A stretch of 64,000 nucleotides of DNA, taken from positions 1,426,001 through 1,490,000 of the forward strand of contig NZ_CP073754.1 in the NCBI RefSeq assembly GCF_018734325.1. The letters are read 5' to 3'. The notes under the pieces are model-generated. The model saw nothing but the letters and a program-made list of their open reading frames with translations, was not told where the DNA came from and searched no databases. The position numbers and the translations under genes were made by a program. Position 1 is the stretch's first letter. Each line of letters begins with the position of its first letter. Positions 39,419-48,335 of this stretch are shown piece by piece. Origin of the DNA: Methylomonas paludis (GTDB lineage Bacteria; Pseudomonadota; Gammaproteobacteria; Methylococcales; Methylomonadaceae).

Positions 39419-39868
39419 TCATACGTTAAATTGCCGAGGCAATGAAAACTTTGACACACGATAAAGAAGTGTAATTGCCTCATCTAGATCATTAGCCAAT
39501 TCATAATGTTCGGCAGATTTGGCTGGTGATTCGGGGACACCGGGGCGACCGGAAATACGGATGTCGCCAACATTCGTAGCATATACGCAACTATGAATTA
39601 TGAGATTTCGTTTCTCCAGAAGTTCACCAATAATCTGCAATTGATCCGGGAAGTTCTTCAACTCTTGGATGAGTACTATTTTTTGCAACTGCTGCTGGAT
39701 GTAATCAATCTTTTTGCTAGTTGGTTGGCGGTACAATCGGTTGTCGTGTTTAGCATCATGGGCAATAATAACTTTTATGCATTCGTCAATCCATTTTTCT
39801 AGGTGCGCAGCGTAAAGCGTCACGAATCCAAGTCCGCGAATCAAGTCTCCATCGTCAATGAGTGTCAT
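39419..39868 (-). CDS. HEPN-like protein, possible RNase
   Basis: I recognise no named family for this 149-residue helical protein. It has an RxxxxH motif (RNLIIH, about residues 88-93), the usual RNase signature of HEPN domains. The preceding helices with KKIDYIQQQLQKIVLIQELKNFPDQLQIIGELLEK would fit a HEPN four-helix bundle. HEPN proteins often act as toxins or abortive-infection effectors. No partner MNT-type antitoxin is visible next to it. The functional call is weak. Confidence 0.5.
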   Translation of the reverse strand: MTLIDDGDLIRGLGFVTLYAAHLEKWIDECIKVIIAHDAKHDNRLYRQPTSKKIDYIQQQLQKIVLIQELKNFPDQLQIIGELLEKRNLIIHSCVYATNVGDIRISGRPGVPESPAKSAEHYELANDLDEAITLLYRVSKFSLPRQFNV

Positions 39869-39885
39869 GTAGTGATGTCCAATAA

Positions 39886-40122
39886 GTGAACAACGAACGA
39901 GCCATGGTGATTCTGCCCGCGTTCCGTAAATTTGATCGTTGGTATATTGTACTGGATAGCGCAGCGTTTAAGTATGATGCCCCAAACTATCTGGCGGCGG
40001 CTGGATTGGGCATGCGTCTCGTGCCGGAAAACTGGTTCAAAATCGCTAAAGGGATACACGAAGGTCTGCCGGATTTAGAAAATAGGGAGCGTACGTCAAT
40101 CTGGCCGATCGTTAACGGCTAA
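39886..40122 (+). CDS. Hypothetical short protein
   Basis: This 78-residue frame contains YLAAAGLGMRLVPENWFKIAKGIHEGLPDLENRE and lies divergent to the HEPN-like gene with only 17 bp between starts. No family is recognised and it may be the end of a decayed gene. An alternative ATG at 39904 is possible. Confidence 0.4.
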   Translation: MNNERAMVILPAFRKFDRWYIVLDSAAFKYDAPNYLAAAGLGMRLVPENWFKIAKGIHEGLPDLENRERTSIWPIVNG

Positions 40123-40379
40123 GTCCGTTAAAACCGACATGTTCCACAACAGCAACAACGGTCAAGATCAGCATGGCAGAGCATGACACAATACTCAGCG
40201 CCTATTGGGTAATGAGATTAATGGAGCAGGGTAGCCGGTAATGCAGACAAATACTTATCAAGATAGATTAAACCGGGTGTGTGATTACATCCACGGCCAT
40301 CTTGATGGCGATTTATCCGTCGAGCGTTTAAGCCAAGTTGCCCGGTTTTCCAAATATCATTTTCATCGGCAGTTTGGTG

Positions 40380-40387
40380 CGTATATG
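40380..40387 (+). repeat. 8-bp target site duplication, left copy
   Basis: CGTATATG directly before the IS end; the second copy is at 42076-42083. Confidence 0.9.
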
Positions 40388-42075
40388 GGCTACCCACTTA
40401 AACCGGGACAAAATCAAGCGTTCGCCGCACAGTCCTGTATCATGAGTTAATGACTAAAAAAACAAAACGACACAAGGAATCCGTGCAACGAACCGCTCGA
40501 TTATCAATGAACTGGTAGCCCGTGGCAAGAAAAGTCTTAGACAATTGGCGGTGCTGGTCAATCGATCCAAAAGTAGCGTCCATCGGCACCAAAAAGCGCA
40601 AGCCCGACGCCATCAATATCCCGAATCTGCCCTATGGGAAACCGAAGCAGGCGAAGCCTGGTTGAAACTATTGATGGTTGCGGTTCTGTACAGTTTTGGC
40701 ATGGAGTGCCATGTTGGAGCCGACAAGTTGTCGCGATTTTTCAAGCTGATTCGCATTGACACGCATGTGGGCATATCTTCATCGGCATTGCGTCAGCAAT
40801 TGAGCCGGATGGAAAGCCTGTTACCCGTATTTCAGCAGCGTTGTGAAAGCGGCGTTTCAGCTCAAACACGTTCAGCCGTAGTCGCCATGGATGAAACATT
40901 TTTTGGTGATTTTCTCATCCTGGTGCTGATGGACTTGTCGTCCGGTTATTTGATTCTGGAAGACATCAGCCATGACCGTCGCTTCGATACTTGGTTTGAG
41001 AAAGCGATACCGCGCCTAAAAGAGTTGGGTATTGACGTCAACCACGCCGTCAGCGACCGAGCCAAAGCCTTGATCAAACTGGCTATTACCGGGTTTGACT
41101 GTCAATCAGGTGCCGATATTTTTCATGCACAGCAGGATGTCAGCAAATGGTTGGGTGCAACGCTGGGAAGGCGGCACGAACAAGCGAAAACTCAACTGGA
41201 AACGGCTGAGGCGCTATTGAAAAAGAAACCGGACAACAACCTCGCCGAATTGGTGCAGGTCGTTGATGCAGAACGAGCCTATAAACAGATACAGGAAACA
41301 CGCGCCGATTATCACGAAAATCTGGCCAGCATTGCCGAAGATGTTCATCCGTTTTCGTTAGAAACCCAGAAAATCAATCGGGCGGAACAGGTGACTTTCA
41401 GTCTGGAAAAACGCGCTCAGGCGTTTGAAAAAATCGCGCAATCGCAATCTATTGCTGACATAAAACAGACCATAAATAAGTTTCGTAATCAATTGAATGA
41501 CTTAGCGTCCAATGTAGAAACCTGGTGGCTATGGGTCATGGAAATTCTAGCCGGTCTTTCGGTGGATGAGGCAACGCACTACTGGCTGATTCATGCCCTG
41601 TTACCAACGGTGTACTGGCATCAGCAACTGCTCAAAACCCAAAACCCCAGGCAAAGGGAAAAATACCGTCAGGCTTGGCAGCAAGCCGCGCAGCATTTAC
41701 AGACTGATGCTTTCACAGCAACCCTGTCGGAAAGCGAATTGCAACGCTGGTTGGAATGGGCAGAGTGGATGGCGCGGAACTTTCATCGCAGTTCTTCCGC
41801 CGTCGAGGGGCGTAATGGTTATCTGTCGCAGATGTATCACAATGGCCGTGGCTTGACCGAAAAACGCCTGAGGGCATTGACAGTGATTCATAACTACGGA
41901 CTCAAACGGACTGATGGAACAACAGCGGCAATGCGCTTGTTTGGTCAAACGTTTCCTGATTTGTTTTTATGATTGGTTGCTGAAATGGGCGAGCTTCCGC
42001 TGCCAAGAAAGGGGCGGGAGCGGACTATTCATAACCCATTGTTTTTGAAAACTGTCCCGGCTTAAGTTGGAAGCC
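40388..42075 (+). mobile_element. Insertion sequence with DDE transposase (family not assigned)
   Basis: A 1688-bp element is bounded by 23-bp imperfect terminal inverted repeats. The left end is GGCTACCCACTTAAACCGGG... and the right, read inwards, is GGCTTCCAACTTAAGCCGGG..., with 20 of 23 matching. It is flanked by CGTATATG target duplications. It carries one transposase gene. The IS family is unclear to me. Confidence 0.9.
40545..41972 (+). CDS. DDE transposase (DUF6399-like)
   Basis: This protein of at least 475 residues, from a TTG at 40545, has putative catalytic residues Asp116 (AMDETFFGDF), Asp171 (AVSDRAK) and Glu421 (SAVEGRNGYLS). An N-terminal HTH (SLRQLAVLVNRSKSSVHRHQKAQ) starts upstream of the TTG: the frame is open back to 40458 but contains no ATG. 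The only nearby ATG (40450) is one base out of frame and followed by seven A residues (40456-40462). A frameshift there would join them and add about 30 residues, or the gene has lost its start. It resembles DUF6399-type transposases from memory. Confidence 0.8.
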   Translation: MAVLVNRSKSSVHRHQKAQARRHQYPESALWETEAGEAWLKLLMVAVLYSFGMECHVGADKLSRFFKLIRIDTHVGISSSALRQQLSRMESLLPVFQQRCESGVSAQTRSAVVAMDETFFGDFLILVLMDLSSGYLILEDISHDRRFDTWFEKAIPRLKELGIDVNHAVSDRAKALIKLAITGFDCQSGADIFHAQQDVSKWLGATLGRRHEQAKTQLETAEALLKKKPDNNLAELVQVVDAERAYKQIQETRADYHENLASIAEDVHPFSLETQKINRAEQVTFSLEKRAQAFEKIAQSQSIADIKQTINKFRNQLNDLASNVETWWLWVMEILAGLSVDEATHYWLIHALLPTVYWHQQLLKTQNPRQREKYRQAWQQAAQHLQTDAFTATLSESELQRWLEWAEWMARNFHRSSSAVEGRNGYLSQMYHNGRGLTEKRLRALTVIHNYGLKRTDGTTAAMRLFGQTFPDLFL

Positions 42076-42083
42076 CGTATATG
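42076..42083 (+). repeat. 8-bp target site duplication, right copy
   Basis: CGTATATG immediately after the IS. Confidence 0.9.
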
Positions 42084-43163
42084 GGTATCAATGTGTTTCG
42101 GTTTATCCAGTTGATTCGCTTGAAACGCGCATCCTATCAGTTAGCCTTTAATTTAAACCAGCGGATTATTGATATTGCTTTGGATGCCGGCTTTGAAAAC
42201 CCGGAGTCGTTTACGCGGGCATTTAAAAAAACCTTTGTCCAGACACCCTCGCAATTTAGGAAATCACCGCAGTGGCCAGCCTGGCATGAAAAATATCAGC
42301 TGCCTTTAGCAAGAGGAGAAACCAATATGCAGGTCAATATAGTTAATTTTAATGAAACCAAAGTGGCGGTGCTGGAACACCGTGGCCCGGTGCAGAACTT
42401 GAATGATTCGGTGAAAATATTTATCGAATGGCGGCGCACCAGTCTATTATCGCCGGTGAAAACCAGTGATACTTTCGGCCTGGCTTATGACGACCCAAAC
42501 ACTACCGCGCCGGACAAGTTCAGGTTTGATATTTGCGGTTCGGTGGTTGCCGATGTGCCGGATAACCCGCAAGGTGTGATAACTAAAACTATCCCCGCTG
42601 GGCCTTGTGCAGTGACTCGCCATTATGGCGCTCATGAAGCGATGGGGGAAAAGATATATTATCTATATGGCAAATGGCTGCCGGAGAGCGGGGCAGAATT
42701 ACGCGATTTTCCGTGTTTTTTTCATTATCTGAATCTGATAACGGATGTGGCTGAGGGTGAATTGATTACGGATATTTATTTGCCGTTAAAATAAGTGTGG
42801 TTTGGGTAAATAGTTATTGGCTGAATGGATTGCGACTTAAATTTGTAATAAAAAAACGGTAACTATTAGTGGGGCTGAACTATTACAATATTTAAGGTGA
42901 TATAAAATTTAAATTTTTAAAGCTGGATTAATAATGAAAAAATTATTTACCTTGTTAGTTGCCTTAACTTCTTTTTCCACAGCTTATGCTGGTCCATGTG
43001 AAAATTGGACGACCACATGCTGGGGGTTTAATGTGAGTTCTGTGGATTATTTTTTAGATACCTCTAATCCCACTCCCCAACCGCCTACTAGCCATGTGGT
43101 TAATGTTGACTATCTTAGTTTTTCCACCAAAGCGTTATGTGTCTCAGCGCAGTCTGTTTATAA

Positions 43164-43168
43164 TAATA
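43164..43168 (+). repeat. 5-bp target site duplication, left copy
   Basis: TAATA before the element, repeated at 44862-44866. Confidence 0.85.
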
Positions 43169-44861
43169 CCTGAATCCGTGTTCCTTTCGGTTTAAGTGAG
43201 GGCAGTCGCGTTTCAGACGCGTTTTTTAAAAAAATCTACCACCAATCGAAATTTAACTGCCGTTCATCAAGCCCTCAGTCGCAAAAATCAATCGTTTCCA
43301 TGGTATTGCCGGCATCGCCAGATGAAAAACCTGACGCCAAGACAAGCAATCTTCTTCTCTACCCGGAGAATCAGCTCGTAACCAGCATCTCAGCTTTCGC
43401 GCCGCTTATCCTGATGCAAAGCCAGGCTGCACCACCAATCGCTCTTGTAAATAAGCGAATACTTTTGCCACGGGTGAGGCGCACCCTAAGTCCAGCCACC
43501 ATTGCCGGGCTTTGTGGATCACCTGGGCTGCTCGATACATGACTTCTTGCAGCACCGTTCGTAACCGCCGTCGTTTTGCCGGATGACGTATTGGCGCCAA
43601 GTCGCCAGTCAAGCCCAGTTGACCAATCAGTCGCAAGCAATTATAGGCAAACATACCCATTCTCAATAGACAGTCGTTGGTCTCAAACTTTCCAGATGGT
43701 AAGCGTTCCATATCCAGGTCAGTTTTGAATTCCGAATGAAATTGTTCATGGGTGCCGTGGTCGCGGTAGCGTTCAATGACGGTTTCTTCGGGTTCCTCCA
43801 GACTCGTCCACCAGCCTTCCAGTTGAATGTCCGGCAGTAATAGCATCTGGCCGTGCTTATTGCTCGTGCGTTCAATGATCCGCACGACCAGTCTGAAGGG
43901 GCGAGTCTGTTTTTTCCAAGCACGTTCCACCGTCAGTGTCATTAACGCTTCCCGTTTACCGGGGCGTTTTTCAACAAAGGCGCCGGCCGCTTCCGCTTTT
44001 TCTAACCAGGATGTCTTATCTTGCCGTCTTGGATTCCACTTGATCAAGTATTCAAAGCGCCTGTTCATGGCTGCCCAGCGTTCTTTCTCAGCCGCAACCG
44101 TAAATAACAGTTTGGCGCTATCAAACCCTGAGTCTTTGCGTAATAACAACGGCAAACCCGGTGCAACCAAGCGCTCAACTCGAGGAAACAGCCTTTCTAG
44201 AAAATAATCAATCTCCAGCGATGAATGCCAGCGGCCTGGACGCAGTTCCAATCCTATACACCAGCCTTCATTGCCCAAATAAGCCGCGACAGGCGTATAG
44301 CCATCCACTCCCTGATAGGTTCGACTCACCTCTTCCTTCTTGGTACCGCTCTGATCCATGACGAAGGTGTCCATGTCCAGACAGACGTAGCCTTTATGCG
44401 GCGTAATTGGGGCTTCTGTTCGTTCGATGAGTCGTATCGATAGATCATCCACCGGCTCCAGCAGGCTGCCGCTGACACGATCAAGACGTTGCCGCAGCCA
44501 CACGCTGCCGGGAACCTTACGTACATCCAATGCCTTCTTGAAAAAACGATCTTCACGAAACGGCTCAACAGCCTCGAAGTCGCTTTTGCCTATACTTAAA
44601 AGGCCAACAGTGGTTTTGACTAAATCCGAGGTTTTGATACCCTGTGAAACAGGTATTCTACCGTCCACCATCACTTCGACATTGACCGCTTCCAGGCACT
44701 GGCCGATCAAGGATAGTCCGGCATAGGAGGTAAGTTCCTTTTTGGATTCTTTAAGCTTAAAACGTGCCATAATCAAAACGGGTGACTATAGAAAAACTAT
44801 ATTATACCTTTTTTATCATTGACTTATGACTATTTATAAAAAAAACGAACACGGATTCAGG
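43169..44861 (-). mobile_element. IS1380-family insertion sequence
   Basis: A 1693-bp element bounded by perfect 15-bp terminal inverted repeats starting CCTGAATCCGTGTTC and flanked by TAATA target duplications. The transposase is on the minus strand. The 230 bp beyond the transposase stop are element DNA without a gene. Confidence 0.92.
43406..44776 (-). CDS. IS1380-family transposase
   Basis: This 456-residue DDE transposase has DMDTFVMDQSG with the first acidic residue, LRKDSGFD with the second, and YRDHGTHEQFHSEFKTDLDMERLPS with the Glu of the third. FEYLIKWNPRRQD and the C-terminal helices also match IS1380 transposases. The frame is intact, so the element may be active. The start is MIMARFKLKESKK or the second Met. 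Confidence 0.92.
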   Translation of the reverse strand: MIMARFKLKESKKELTSYAGLSLIGQCLEAVNVEVMVDGRIPVSQGIKTSDLVKTTVGLLSIGKSDFEAVEPFREDRFFKKALDVRKVPGSVWLRQRLDRVSGSLLEPVDDLSIRLIERTEAPITPHKGYVCLDMDTFVMDQSGTKKEEVSRTYQGVDGYTPVAAYLGNEGWCIGLELRPGRWHSSLEIDYFLERLFPRVERLVAPGLPLLLRKDSGFDSAKLLFTVAAEKERWAAMNRRFEYLIKWNPRRQDKTSWLEKAEAAGAFVEKRPGKREALMTLTVERAWKKQTRPFRLVVRIIERTSNKHGQMLLLPDIQLEGWWTSLEEPEETVIERYRDHGTHEQFHSEFKTDLDMERLPSGKFETNDCLLRMGMFAYNCLRLIGQLGLTGDLAPIRHPAKRRRLRTVLQEVMYRAAQVIHKARQWWLDLGCASPVAKVFAYLQERLVVQPGFASG

Positions 44862-44866
44862 TAATA
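44862..44866 (+). repeat. 5-bp target site duplication, right copy
   Basis: TAATA immediately after the IS1380-type element. Confidence 0.85.
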
Positions 44867-44964
44867 TTGAATCGAACACGCAGTTGAATAACCGCGTGGG
44901 TGGTGGCTTAACCACGCAATGGTATCGTTACTTTAATGCTACCCAGTGTGTTCAGCATCGGTAG

Positions 44965-45287
44965 TGCTTAGCCTGCATGACGTTTTGCTGGTTCGATACT
45001 ACTTGAGTAGGCAGTGAAAGCGCTGTTATCGTCATATCTGTAGCCTACATCCTCGATTCCGCGCTGCTGCGTCGAGGCTACGTCTCAATGTTAGGTACAT
45101 TGTTGATTAAGCAGGGTAGGGTGGATTCGCCGTTAGGCAACCCACCAAGCTTGGCGGGTATTTGGCGTTTGGCTATTTCAAAAATGTTCTATGGGGATGT
45201 GGTTTACATCGAATGCGACAGATGCGACTTCTGGGGGCGACGCATCCTCTATTTATGTTTTAGTGGTGTTGTTTAAGTCGGCCCAGT
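44965..45287. other. Intergenic region with a REP
   Basis: These 323 bp hold a family A REP at 45051-45081. A 62-codon frame at 45088 lacks protein features and is not supported. Confidence 0.5.
45051..45081 (+). repeat. REP element, family A, with an arm mismatch
   Basis: CCTCGAT with right arm GTCGAGG and loop TCCGCGCTGCTGC, tail CTAC; preceded by GCCTACAT. Confidence 0.75.
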
Positions 45288-46004
45288 TTATTCGGTGGTG
45301 CTGGGGCTCCAAAAGGCCTGGGTAACTGATGTTTGTGCCATCAATTTTTCGACCACACTATCCAGTACTTCCGAATTGATCGATGTGGATAGCAGGGTGG
45401 CGAAAATTTGTACTTCGTTTTGTACAAAAGGATGCACATCAAAGTCGCTGATGGGATAGTTGGCTTGCTCAAGTAACAGTTCTAACTGGTCACGGGTGGC
45501 TTTTTGGTTTTGGCGGTCACAGATGACGCACACTGAATAGGTGACTTCGCTGGTTTCATCATCAATCGGCTGCCGGTTGATGGCATTTACAAACGGGCGC
45601 AGCAGGGTATTGCCGGCTAACACAAATAGGGCGGCCAGCGCGGCTTCCGCGATCAGATCTGCTCCGGCACATGCGCCTACGGCGGCAGCGCCCCAAAGCG
45701 TGGCTGCCGTATTCAGGCCGCGTATATTGCCGTCCCCCTTCATGATGACCCCGGCACCCAGGAAACCGATGCCGGAAACCACGTAAGCCGCCACATGTAC
45801 TGCGCCGGCGTGACCGTCCAAACGATTGGCCATATCAACAAATACCGCCGCGCCAACCGCGACCAGTACATTGGTCCGCAGCCCGGCGGTGCGTTGCCGA
45901 TATTGGCGCTCCAAGCCTATTAAAGCCCCCAGTATGAATGCTGTAGACAGGCTGATAAAGGTATCCAGCAGTGAAGCCAGATTGATATTGTGCAATGATT
46001 CCAT
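45288..46004 (-). CDS. mgtC: MgtC/SapB family membrane protein
   Basis: This 238-residue protein has four to five N-terminal membrane segments (FISLSTAFILGALIGLERQYRQRTAGLRTNVLVAVGAAVF and GIGFLGAGVIMKGDGNIRGLNTAATLWGAAAVGACAGADL) and a C-terminal soluble domain. MgtC proteins support growth at low magnesium, partly by modulating ATP synthase. It stands alone next to an IS-rich area. Confidence 0.88.
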   Translation of the reverse strand: MESLHNINLASLLDTFISLSTAFILGALIGLERQYRQRTAGLRTNVLVAVGAAVFVDMANRLDGHAGAVHVAAYVVSGIGFLGAGVIMKGDGNIRGLNTAATLWGAAAVGACAGADLIAEAALAALFVLAGNTLLRPFVNAINRQPIDDETSEVTYSVCVICDRQNQKATRDQLELLLEQANYPISDFDVHPFVQNEVQIFATLLSTSINSEVLDSVVEKLMAQTSVTQAFWSPSTTE

Positions 46005-46128
46005 GAGCAGCTCGGTAATCGATAGGATGGTTTTTGGGCGGATAATTTAACAGACCAATAGCCTCAGTGGCTATTAATCCGTCTCATCGCGTTTATTTCA
46101 GGCGGCTCTGGTTTGGCATGATTCATAT

Positions 46129-46226
46129 TAACGCAAACATGGCCTTGATTAATCGGTGTTGTCTAGACCTTGGCAGCCTACATCCTCGATTCCGCGTTGC
46201 TGCATCGAGGCTACGCTGGGTCTTTT
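46129..46226 (+). repeat. 98-bp direct repeat, copy 1 (with REP 46184-46214)
   Basis: It begins TTAACGCAAACAT and contains a family A REP. It matches 46369-46466 with a few mismatches and no gaps. Confidence 0.9.
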
Positions 46227-46257
46227 GTGTTGTTTAGGGTGCTATTTAAGAAGGCTG

Positions 46258-46288
46258 GTAGCCTCGATGCAAGGTAGCGGAATCGAGG
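46258..46288 (-). repeat. REP element, family A, inverted
   Basis: GTAGCCTCGAT read on the plus strand, i.e. opposite orientation to the flanking REPs; the loop is GCAAGGTAGCGGA. Confidence 0.8.
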
Positions 46289-46368
46289 GATTCGTAGCGT
46301 GGCCTTTATCTAAGCAGGGTTAGGCGATTTGACTATGACCGCTATCTTTTTATGGTCAAATCAAATGT

Positions 46369-46466
46369 TAACGCAAACATGGCTTTGATTAATCGGTGTT
46401 GGCTAGGTCTTGGCGGCCTACATCCTCGATTCCGCGTTGCTGCATCGAGGCTACGCTGGGTTTTTT
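46369..46466 (+). repeat. 98-bp direct repeat, copy 2 (with REP 46424-46454)
   Basis: Same as copy 1, 240 bp downstream. The GTAG of its REP supplies the stop codon (TAG, 46453-46451) of the PEP-CTERM gene. Confidence 0.9.
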
Positions 46467-46963
46467 CCGGTACGGCGGATAAACCCAGCCAGTAGCGGCA
46501 AACCAGAAAGCATCATGGCCCATTGCTGCGCTTCTGGTACTGGGTACAGGCTGACGTGGGTGTAAGGCAGCCAGTCATTTGTGGTATAGGGATCAACGGT
46601 GAGGGCGTAGATGTTAGAGCCTGAAATCAGTGCCGGACTTAACCGACCGTGATGGGGGCTAACCATAAACTGGATGGCGTAGCCAAGATTATTGCTGATC
46701 AGGTACTGGTTATCAAAAGGGGCCTGGTTATTTAAAAAAAATAAATGGGTGATGCCGCTATAGCTGCCAATCGGGTCGTTAAAGCCGGCTGACGCTATGC
46801 TGCTGATCTCTTGCCGGGTGGTATTATAGGAAAATATAATTTGAAACGAATCGCCCACATCGTCTACCCCGGTTTCTATATATTCGGCGAAGCTGTCAGC
46901 GTAGCCGGCTGTGCTACACAGTGTCGCAACAATAAACGCCAAGCTTAAAAACATTCTGTTCAT
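46451..46963 (-). CDS. PEP-CTERM sorting domain protein
   Basis: This 170-residue protein from ATG 46963 has a strong ribosome-binding site AAGGAAAG (an upstream ATG at 47020 is less likely). It has a signal peptide ending STAGYA and a C-terminal signal PVPEAQQWAMMLSGLPLLAGFIRRTG. The cargo domain is beta-rich. Its last codons (NPA-stop) run into a REP, which may have replaced the native 3' end. Confidence 0.82.
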   Translation of the reverse strand: MNRMFLSLAFIVATLCSTAGYADSFAEYIETGVDDVGDSFQIIFSYNTTRQEISSIASAGFNDPIGSYSGITHLFFLNNQAPFDNQYLISNNLGYAIQFMVSPHHGRLSPALISGSNIYALTVDPYTTNDWLPYTHVSLYPVPEAQQWAMMLSGLPLLAGFIRRTGKNPA

Positions 46964-47107
46964 ATTTGCTTTCCTTGATTTATTCAGTGGTGATCTGTGT
47001 AGTTTCCGGTGTTGCGCCATTGACAGCAGTTTAGGCTGAGTTTACCCAACGCTATTATCCGGCTGGCTGTATTAATATGCAATCCATTAGTTTTTTAATG
47101 GGATTTT

Positions 47108-48166
47108 TTAACGTGGCGTAAAGAATAGTTTTCTGAACAAAAATGCCACATTCACCAGACCGATCATCACCGGCACTTCAATTAAAGGCCCTATTACTGC
47201 GGCAAACGCCGCACCGCTGTTTATGCCAAACACGGCCACGGCCACGGCGATGGCCAGTTCAAAATTGTTGCTGGCGGCAGTAAAGGCCAGGGTGGTGGTT
47301 TTGCCATAATCGGCACCGATGGCTTTGCCCATGGCAAAGCTGACTAAAAACATGATCACAAAGTAAATCAGCAGCGGAATGGCAATCCGCACCACATCCA
47401 TCGGCAATTGCACGATCAATTCGCCTTTCAGCGAGAACATCAGCACGATGGTAAACAATAAGGCAATTAAGGTCAGCGGGCTGATTGTCGGCACGAAACG
47501 TTGCTGATACCAGTCCTTGCCTTTGGCTTTGACTAATATCAGGCGGGTGGTGAAGCCGGCAATAAACGGAATACCCAGATAAATAAAGACTGTTTTGGCA
47601 ATCTCGGCTATGGTGATGGCAACCAAGCTACCTTGCATACCGAATAAGGGCGGCAGCACAGTAATAAAAAACCAGGCATAGACACTAAAAAACAAGACCT
47701 GAAATACGCTGTTAAATGCCACCAATGCGGCACAATATTCGTTATCGCCGCGTGCCAGTTCATTCCAGACGATGACCATGGCAATACAACGGGCCAGCCC
47801 TATCATGATTAAACCGGTCATATACTCGGGATAATCTTTTAAAAAAACGATGGCCAGCCCAAACATCAATACTGGGCCTATGATCCAGTTTTGCAGCAAA
47901 GACAAGCCCAGTATTCGCAAATGACGGAACACATCGCCCAATTCTTCGTAATGGACTTTGGCTAAAGGCGGGTACATCATTAATATCAAACCAATTGCAA
48001 TCGGGATATTGGTGGTGCCGACCGAAACGGTGCTATTGACGTTCTTAACCTCGATTGGAAAGTTAAAACCAATGCCGACCCCAATCGCCATGGCGATAAA
48101 AATCCATAAGGTCAGGTACCGATCCAGAAAAGATAAGCGTGGATTGGGGCAAAGGGGCGAGTTCAT
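47108..48166 (-). CDS. acr3: Arsenite efflux transporter Acr3
   Basis: This 352-residue membrane protein of about 10 helices pumps As(III) out of the cell. The conserved Cys is in [31 protein letters not shown]. It is the last gene of the ars operon, after arsC. The gap to arsC (170 bp) contains no gene. Confidence 0.95.
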   Translation of the reverse strand: MNSPLCPNPRLSFLDRYLTLWIFIAMAIGVGIGFNFPIEVKNVNSTVSVGTTNIPIAIGLILMMYPPLAKVHYEELGDVFRHLRILGLSLLQNWIIGPVLMFGLAIVFLKDYPEYMTGLIMIGLARCIAMVIVWNELARGDNEYCAALVAFNSVFQVLFFSVYAWFFITVLPPLFGMQGSLVAITIAEIAKTVFIYLGIPFIAGFTTRLILVKAKGKDWYQQRFVPTISPLTLIALLFTIVLMFSLKGELIVQLPMDVVRIAIPLLIYFVIMFLVSFAMGKAIGADYGKTTTLAFTAASNNFELAIAVAVAVFGINSGAAFAAVIGPLIEVPVMIGLVNVAFLFRKLFFTPR

Positions 48167-48285
48167 AGAGTGCTCCGGAATATTGGTTTGGTGATGGTTT
48201 GCGCGGTGCAGATAAATAAAACCTGATATGTTTTTTTAGTCATTTCAGCGCTCTGAATAATCAGTGATGACCGGCCAATTCCATC

Positions 48286-48326
48286 CTACGAGGTATCCTT
48301 CAAAATAAAATTGGTGAACCACTAGC
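48286..48326 (+). repeat. Short repeat similar to 10067-10109
   Basis: TCCTACGAGGTATCCTTCAA continues into AAATTGGTGAACCACTAGCG, similar to the sequence after the family B REP near 10067. It probably marks the decayed end of a larger repeat. Confidence 0.55.
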
Positions 48327-48335
48327 GCAACTGCA

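Larger units (their letters stand above)
40241..42794 (+). pseudogene. AraC-family regulator with GyrI-like domain, split by an IS
   Basis: Residues 1-49 (to FGAYM) are encoded at 40241-40387 and the rest resumes at 42084 (GINVFRFIQLIRLKRASYQ). Removing the IS and one target copy restores an uninterrupted 285-residue AraC protein. It has two HTH motifs (LSVERLSQVARFSKYHFHRQF and IIDIALDAGFENPESFTRAFKKTF) and a C-terminal GyrI/SbmC-like domain. The insertion separates the first DNA-binding helix pair from the second, so the regulator must be inactive. Confidence 0.9.
42934..44964 (+). pseudogene. Small secreted cysteine-containing protein, split by IS1380-type element
   Basis: The first 78 codons (42934-43168) encode a signal peptide (MKKLFTLLVALTSFSTAYA) and a short Cys-containing region. 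The element enters at 43169. Joining 43168 to 44867 restores a 110-residue frame ending NNRVGGGLTTQWYRYFNATQCVQHR and a TAG at 44962-44964. No family is recognised. Confidence 0.8.
46005..46450. other. Intergenic region with two copies of a 98-bp repeat
   Basis: Two copies of a repeat starting TTAACGCAAACATGGC (46129 and 46369) lie 240 bp apart. An inverted REP lies between them. The second copy runs into the end of the neighbouring PEP-CTERM gene. Confidence 0.8.

Noticed and set aside
45088-45276. 62-codon frame between IS1380-type element and mgtC
   Set aside because: No ribosome-binding site, no family features, and it follows a REP.
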